Origin: Apus apus
Lineage: Eukaryota > Chordata > Aves > Apodiformes > Apodidae
Length of the DNA: 64,000 bases
Assembly (NCBI RefSeq): GCF_020740795.1
Contig: NC_067286.1
Span: 17,364,350-17,428,349, forward strand
Direction: 5' to 3'
Shown here: positions 61,601 to 64,000 of the stretch, in pieces
Layout: every line of letters begins with the position of its first letter
Numbering within the stretch: position 1 is the stretch's first letter
Position numbers and translations under genes: made by a program
The notes under the pieces: generated by a model
The model's input: only the letters and a program-made list of their open reading frames with translations
Database searches by the model: none
Told to the model about the DNA's origin: nothing

Positions 61601-62888
61601 CTTATGTCTGTTCATCATATCCCTGCAATGCTACTTGAACAGTGTTGAAAACTGTGACTTAATATGTGAAATTGTATGACCATCGAAACACCTTAGTGTG
61701 AAAAGGATACACAGTGGGTTTACACTGCACATATCTAAGATTGCCTGGGGTGTGTGTTCAAGGACATCAGCAAGGTACTGTACACTTAACCACACTCTCA
61801 GAATAAGGGTTTGTGACATAAAACTCACGACAGATTGATGGAGTTCTCCAGGCTATGCAGACACCAACTTCACTGCATGCTTGAGCATAGGCAGCTACTG
61901 CTGTACAAAAGCAATCACAGTCTCCTCCAGTGTCACATGCGCAAGCATCTGTCACACATGCTTGGTAATATTTTGCTGGTTCAACCTGTTATTAAAAAGA
62001 AATATAACACTATATATACTGCCTTCTAAATATTTCTCAGCTTTACTACATCAGTAGTTTTGTTTATATACACTGTTCAACATGAGAGGTGATGCCAGAT
62101 GATACATCCAAATCACTTATTGGCAGGTTTTTAGACAGCCATACTTGTGTCCCAGGGGAAGATTAGATTCATGTTCCCAAGCAATATTAGGCAACTGCAC
62201 TTGAAAATTAAGGTCTCTGCCAATGGAAACAACTAAAGTAATAGGAAGAGCACAGAATTATCCTGTATTGTTTGATGTGTACTTAGTGTCAGATTAAGGC
62301 TATGCTGATACTTCATTACTATGTTAGTATTTCATTTAACTTGTGTTCTGTACATGGTATAGGAGAATTTTTATTCAAGTCACACTACAAAAAATATATA
62401 GTAATTATTAAATTATTATTTGTTTGTAATAGGTCAGTTTTTCCTATTGACTAAATGTCCTTTTATTTCTTACAGGTCAGGACTAGAAAGCTGTACCGTT
62501 GAGTGGGATTCAGATCCAAGTTTTGCTGATGCAATTTGAAGTGAAATATACAAATGAATTAGGCAGGCATATTAAAATGTACAAAGATAACATCTTCAAT
62601 AATACACAGACCTAGTCTTCACACAGTAAACTTCTGCCCTGGTAATACCTGAGAGTGACAAGCAGCAAAGACATCACTGTTGATGATACTACACTGCTTC
62701 TCTGACCAGGACTTCCGATATGGGTTGGTAGAACATGGGTCCTTTATGCTGAAAGCATCAGGACATGTAGGAGATTCTTTCCAGCTGTTTCCAAACTCTA
62801 GGACGTTCTCTACCATAGACTGACTCCTTGTAGTGAAGTCATTGACGCCATTGCCATCATAATTTCCACAGAGGCCACAGACCTGGCC
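43462..62888 (-). CDS. MUC5B: MUC5B-type gel-forming mucin, 3' part (17 exons, one frame break)
   Basis: Secreted polymeric mucin of the MUC2/MUC5 family. In transcript order: C-terminal VWD/C8/TIL/E part of D3 (62888-60215), linker (60126-59929), an 8-kb exon with CysD1, PTS repeats and CysD2-4 (58986-50907), a Cys-rich post-PTS segment (50432-49165), VWC (47989-45878) and C-terminal cystine knot (45488-43462). All splice phases agree. Total exon length is 10330 bp, or 3n+1. Deleting the one extra C at 51662-51665 gives 3442 residues plus TAG. D3 cysteines form disulfide oligomers, the CK domain makes C-terminal dimers, and PTS Thr/Ser carry O-glycans (family knowledge). Odd points: the D4 domain is absent, and CysD4 is frame-broken. 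The symbol rests on convergent synteny with TOLLIP and on D3/CysD similarity to human MUC5B. MUC5AC or an avian-specific paralogue is possible. The 5' exons lie outside the window. Confidence 0.9.
43679..45376 (-). other. Last mucin intron
   Basis: 1.7 kb intron splitting the cystine-knot domain, most of it an antisense CR1 (43943-45345). Donor GTAAGT at 45376-45371, acceptor CAG at 43681-43679. Confidence 0.9.
43943..45345 (-). mobile_element. CR1 LINE 3' half inside the last mucin intron
   Basis: Starts TAATAGAATCATGGAGGTTGG, the antisense CR1 3' end. Minus-strand frames carry RT pieces ([20 protein letters not shown] near 44770, FADN in place of FADD), the upstream [15 protein letters not shown] segment at 45148 and [19 protein letters not shown] near 44100. 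It lies in the same orientation as the mucin and is decayed by frameshifts. Confidence 0.93.
45377..45488 (-). CDS. MUC5B: Mucin exon: first half of CK domain
   Basis: 112 bp, phase 1 in, phase 2 out. It reads [20 protein letters not shown], then [20 protein letters not shown]. The ELAYCEGNC segment is the cystine-knot hallmark (human VRLAYCRGNC). Acceptor ATGAAG; the next AG would break the frame. Confidence 0.95.
45878..45923 (-). CDS. MUC5B: Mucin exon: 46-bp micro-exon before CK
   Basis: Phase 0 in, phase 1 out: [15 protein letters not shown], matching human DEARMSKDGCCRFC. Acceptor TTGCAAAG, donor GTAAGT. Recognised from phase and the DGCC motif. Confidence 0.9.
46247..46369 (-). CDS. 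MUC5B: Mucin exon: post-VWC Cys-rich segment
   Basis: 123 bp, phase 0-0, 41 residues: [20 protein letters not shown], then [20 protein letters not shown] and P. It aligns with the human C-terminal segment around QCEKHQDGLVVVTTKKACP. Confidence 0.94.
46754..46852 (-). CDS. MUC5B: Mucin exon: VWC second half
   Basis: 99 bp, phase 0-0, 33 residues starting [20 protein letters not shown]. It has the ECCGKC signature that closes the VWC module, plus an NNTI N-glycosylation site. Confidence 0.94.
46960..47082 (-). CDS. MUC5B: Mucin exon: VWC core
   Basis: 123 bp, phase 0-0, 41 residues starting [20 protein letters not shown]. It contains the CxxCxC motif of VWC modules and ends CETSCPL. Confidence 0.94.
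47083..47945 (-). other. Mucin intron within VWC
   Basis: 0.86 kb AT-rich intron with no recognised element. Donor GTGAGA at 47945-47940, acceptor TTCCAG at 47083. Confidence 0.8.
47946..47989 (-). CDS. MUC5B: Mucin exon: 44-bp VWC start (first post-D4 exon)
   Basis: Phase 1 in, phase 0 out: (Q)[14 protein letters not shown], matching human TVCSINGTLYQPG. Acceptor TTTTTCAG. It is joined directly to the exon that in other MUC5-type genes precedes D4, so it marks the right-hand side of the missing D4 block. Confidence 0.88.
47990..49164 (-). other. Mucin intron where D4 exons are expected
   Basis: 1.17 kb. It holds a (TA)n-rich stretch (48536-48612) and otherwise AT-rich sequence. No minus-strand frame carries a VWD, C8 or TIL signature (no GDPH, no Cys-rich frame), so no D4 exon is hidden here. 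Donor GTAAGT, acceptor CAG. Confidence 0.85.
48536..48612 (+). repeat. TA-rich microsatellite
   Basis: ATATATG/GTATATAT interspersed dinucleotide tract ending in a clean (TA)n run near 48590-48606. Confidence 0.75.
49165..49339 (-). CDS. MUC5B: Mucin exon: Cys-rich segment that normally precedes D4
   Basis: 175 bp, phase 0 in, phase 1 out, 58 residues from [20 protein letters not shown] to [11 protein letters not shown]. With the preceding NPPRK it matches human VPPRKKGETW...GCCHHYQC, which in human is followed at once by the D4 start. Here it splices to [11 protein letters not shown]. Confidence 0.9.
49794..50044 (-). CDS. MUC5B: Mucin exon: post-PTS Cys/Thr segment
   Basis: 251 bp, phase 1 in, phase 0 out. 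It reads [20 protein letters not shown], then a short Thr/Ser stretch and [10 protein letters not shown], as in human AGHCYYALCSQDC...VPPRK. The donor GTGGTT is weak (no G at +5), so alternative splicing is possible. Confidence 0.9.
50268..50432 (-). CDS. MUC5B: Mucin exon: end of PTS, CFCxV motif
   Basis: 165 bp, phase 1-1. Thr/Ser-rich start ([20 protein letters not shown]) and Cys-rich end [16 protein letters not shown]. Human has TPQCFCNVADRLYPAG at the same place. Donor GTAAGT. Confidence 0.92.
50907..51346 (-). repeat. 303-bp PTS repeats after CysD4 (2 copies)
   Basis: One complete and one partial unit. The last copy is diverged (GPKIRTTTG, cut at TEGTTTSSS) and runs into the exon end, so it marks the array's C-terminal border. 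Confidence 0.9.
50907..58986 (-). CDS. MUC5B: Mucin giant central exon: CysD1-4 and PTS repeats
   Basis: 8080 bp between acceptor TTACAG (58987) and donor GTATGT (50906); phases require 8079. Order: short Thr stretch, CysD1 (58650-58957), unique Thr/Ser linker, 5 repeats, CysD2, 6 repeats, CysD3, 9 repeats, CysD4, 2 repeats. The repeat is 101 residues: [18 protein letters not shown], a [11 protein letters not shown] segment, [15 protein letters not shown] and a [23 protein letters not shown] end. It is dominated by Thr, with Ser and Pro, and has few charged residues (KIG, RQR, KES). The frame is broken once, in CysD4, where a TAG follows immediately. A single huge exon for the PTS region is typical of gel-forming mucins. 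Confidence 0.93.
51412..51725 (-). pseudogene. MUC5B: CysD4, frame broken by one extra C
   Basis: CysD module [14 protein letters not shown]...CCDRKHCET, with the WxxW motif (C-mannosylation site in CysD modules). On the + strand 51662-51665 is CCCC, while CysD2 and CysD3 have CCC at this point. On the coding strand this turns PGSEN into PG-stop (TAG at 51661-51659). Apart from this base the copy differs from CysD3 by very few substitutions (Ala for Thr in ETASATPGG). Confidence 0.9.
51736..54404 (-). repeat. 303-bp PTS array between CysD3 and CysD4 (9 copies)
   Basis: The landmark ATTTTAGGTCCGGTGG (+ strand) recurs every 303 bp at about 51918, 52221, 52524, 52827, 53130, 53433, 53736, 54039 and 54342. 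Near-identical units. The last two before CysD4 carry the diagnostic ATAAEG and TFTPATT variants. Confidence 0.95.
54470..54783 (-). other. MUC5B: CysD3 module
   Basis: Intact CysD domain ([20 protein letters not shown]...), about 105 residues with WTQW and a CCDRKHC end. CysD modules form non-covalent cross-links in mucus gels (family knowledge). As far as I compared them it matches CysD2 in sequence. Confidence 0.93.
54793..56552 (-). repeat. 303-bp PTS array between CysD2 and CysD3 (6 copies)
   Basis: Landmarks at about 54976, 55279, 55582, 55885, 56188 and 56491, exactly 303 bp apart. The final three units follow the order [21 protein letters not shown], as in the other arrays. Confidence 0.95.
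56616..56932 (-). other. MUC5B: CysD2 module
   Basis: Intact copy of the same CysD type as CysD3 and CysD4, with the unexpanded CCC run. It is 2148 bp from CysD3, equal to six repeats plus the CysD cassette. Confidence 0.93.
56941..58405 (-). repeat. 303-bp PTS array between CysD1 and CysD2 (5 copies)
   Basis: Landmarks at about 57124, 57427 (variant GGTCTGGTGG), 57730, 58033 and 58336. The N-terminal unit adjoins the non-repeat Thr linker ([12 protein letters not shown]). Confidence 0.95.
58650..58957 (-). other. MUC5B: CysD1 module (divergent)
   Basis: [20 protein letters not shown], then [16 protein letters not shown], ending ILCCSYIPC. It has the WxxW motif and all CysD cysteines but differs strongly from CysD2-4. 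It matches the first CysD of human MUC5B (VCVREVCRWSSWYN, ETFENLRQRGYQVC, VLCCEYVPC). Confidence 0.93.
58987..59928 (-). other. Mucin intron before the giant exon
   Basis: 0.94 kb AT-rich intron with a TA-rich microsatellite at 59395-59492. No other element. Donor GTATGC at 59928-59923. Confidence 0.85.
59395..59492 (+). repeat. TA-rich microsatellite
   Basis: Irregular ATATAT/TATATA clusters over about 100 bp in the intron upstream of the giant mucin exon. Confidence 0.7.
59929..60126 (-). CDS. MUC5B: Mucin exon: E3-like end of D3 assembly and Thr linker
   Basis: 198 bp, phase 1-1: (A)[20 protein letters not shown], then [20 protein letters not shown] and a Thr/Ser tail. Human CTCTYEDRTYSYQDVIYNTTDG is the direct counterpart. 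N-glycosylation sites at NTT and NGT. Confidence 0.95.
60215..60258 (-). CDS. MUC5B: Mucin exon: 44-bp D3 E-region micro-exon
   Basis: Phase 2 in, phase 1 out: (C)[14 protein letters not shown](A). Placed between CKLC and ACNC by phase and by human CNCTPSGIQCAHSLEAC. Donor GTAGGA, acceptor TTTCAG. Confidence 0.88.
60259..60939 (-). other. Mucin intron
   Basis: 0.68 kb intron. A 139-codon open minus-strand frame (60348-60767) has no family signature and is not flanked by usable splice sites. I read it as chance. Confidence 0.75.
60940..61066 (-). CDS. MUC5B: Mucin exon: D3 TIL domain end
   Basis: 127 bp, phase 1 in, phase 2 out: (G)[20 protein letters not shown], then [20 protein letters not shown] and L. 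Matches human CYPKCPPSQPFFNEDQMKC. Donor GTAAGA. Confidence 0.95.
61418..61546 (-). CDS. MUC5B: Mucin exon: D3 C8/TIL junction
   Basis: 129 bp, phase 1-1: (P)[20 protein letters not shown], then [22 protein letters not shown] and a split Gly. Human has LFCDFYNPHGGCEWHYQPCG. Donor GTAAAA (weak). Confidence 0.95.
61829..61985 (-). CDS. MUC5B: Mucin exon: D3 C8 domain end
   Basis: 157 bp, phase 0 in, phase 1 out: [40 protein letters not shown], then [12 protein letters not shown]. It has CACDxGGDCxCFC and AYAQAC, the hallmark of gel-forming mucin and VWF D assemblies, with the cysteines used in D3 oligomerisation. Confidence 0.96.
61986..62648 (-). other. Mucin intron in D3
   Basis: 0.66 kb AT-rich intron with no recognised element. 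Donor GTATTA at 62648-62643, acceptor AACAG at 61986. Confidence 0.8.
62649..62888 (-). CDS. MUC5B: Mucin exon: D3 VWD end and C8 start (first exon in window)
   Basis: 240 bp, phase 0-0, 80 residues: [20 protein letters not shown], then [20 protein letters not shown] and a C8 start ending [11 protein letters not shown] and NDFTTRSQS are close to human MUC5B D3. CGLC is the CXXC-type motif of VWD domains. Confidence 0.96.
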
Positions 62889-64000
62889 CTGCAAAAGGAA
62901 GTAAATAAAATAATAATGGATGGGAGAAAACTTGAAACAACATCTGAGACTGAAAGAATACTTGAAGTTCAGCTCTTATGGTGCCATGACATTCTAACAT
63001 TCCTTAACATCATCATCCTTTCTTTCATCAGCAACACAACACAACCAGTAAGGCTAGAAGGACTTTTGCTGTTGACTTTTCTTCTTTTAAATCTCAAAGT
63101 AAAACCATCTTTGTCATTGTAACCTTCCATCTTTGAGATATGTCTTTAACAAGCAAATGAGGACTCACACTTATTTGACTAAGCTTTTCATTTAAGCCTT
63201 GTTTTATACAATATATATACAATAGATGTGCATATAAAAAACAGCCTTACAAAGCTGTCATGAATACTACCAGTCCTGCCACATAGTCTACTCTTTGAGT
63301 CTTTACTGTTATGGCTGCTTACAGATATAAAAATAACTGACATTTTCCTTGCACATCCAGAAATATTCCTCACTCTAAATTTAATGATTTGTAAAACTGT
63401 GATAGGCTACAATAGGGTCTATGCTTTCTATATGAATCTAATGTGCATACTTTCCATATTACTATTATTTTTAGCAAGTGCTAGTGGATGAGGCAGCAAA
63501 AGAACCTATGATACTAAAAGAAGTGTGTATATCTGTTTCTAATTTGCTTTTAGTTTATATACCTAATTGAAATGTGTCTACAGTATGCAATAAATAGCAA
63601 ATTCCTAATTTACTACAGTGGTTAGTACAGGCTAGGAGAGCAAGTATGACAATGTGACTATATTTTCCTTATCTGTGCAGATATATGCTTGAAAAATACA
63701 CGGTAGTATTTTACAAGAGGCTTTCACTTCCTTGTTCTTGAAGTATGATAGTTTAACTTGTGTGTCAGTGGGAATGGGAAACAATGGATTACTTTCAAGA
63801 TCAAGACTACTCAACTGATTTCTAAACATGTACCTATGTAATTTTAATACAGTCTGATAACTTTTACCAAGGTTTCAGTGGGTAATTTTAACAAAGCCAA
63901 GTCCAAAAAAGGGGTTTGCCAACTCAAGTTCTGTCAGGCCAAATAAGCACTTCAGAGCTCAGAGCAGCAGCAGGATGATGACATGGCTTCCTGAGACACC
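62889..64000 (-). other. Mucin intron running off the window
   Basis: No minus-strand frame resembles the upstream D3 exon (VWD beta-sheet region), so the next exon lies beyond 64000. AT-rich with no recognised repeat. Confidence 0.7.

Overview
The window comes from a vertebrate nuclear genome, almost certainly a bird. It has small exons with GT-AG introns, one CpG-island promoter, and at least ten fragments of the CR1 LINE family, the main avian retrotransposon. Two protein genes are present, in convergent orientation, matching the mammalian TOLLIP / MUC5B order.

Layout. 1-2850 is intergenic sequence upstream of TOLLIP. 2855-3420 is a CpG-rich promoter with a CCAAT-bearing minisatellite and three NRF1-like palindromes. 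3359-30526 (+) is the complete TOLLIP coding region: six exons, 274 residues, intact splice sites, followed by a 3'UTR of about 1.9-2.3 kb. 32.5-43.2 kb is intergenic and rich in CR1 pieces of mixed orientation. 43462-62888 (-) is the 3' part of a gel-forming mucin of the MUC5 type. By synteny it is MUC5B. Seventeen exons are visible, from the end of the VWD D3 domain to the terminal cystine knot. The 5' exons (D1, D2, D' and most of D3) lie beyond the right edge.

The mucin's central exon is 8080 bp. It encodes four CysD modules and 22 copies of a 101-residue (303-bp) Thr/Ser/Pro-rich repeat. Three points stand out. (1) The D4 domain, which in human MUC5B lies between the PTS region and the VWC/CK tail, is absent. 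The exon that normally precedes D4 is followed directly by the first post-D4 VWC exon across a 1.2-kb intron, in compatible phase. (2) The last CysD copy has one extra C in a C-run (four where two sister copies have three), which makes an immediate stop. Summed exon lengths are exactly 3n+1, so removing that one base restores a 3442-residue frame across all 17 exons. A sequencing error or a very recent mutation fits best. (3) CysD2-4 and their flanking repeats are nearly identical, with a higher-order pattern, whereas CysD1 is strongly diverged.

The two genes do not form a pathway. TOLLIP is a cytosolic endosome/ubiquitin adaptor that dampens TLR/IL-1 signalling. The mucin is a secreted, disulfide-linked, O-glycosylated polymer of mucus (in birds possibly also oviduct or egg white). 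No prokaryotic system, CRISPR array, tRNA or rRNA was recognised.
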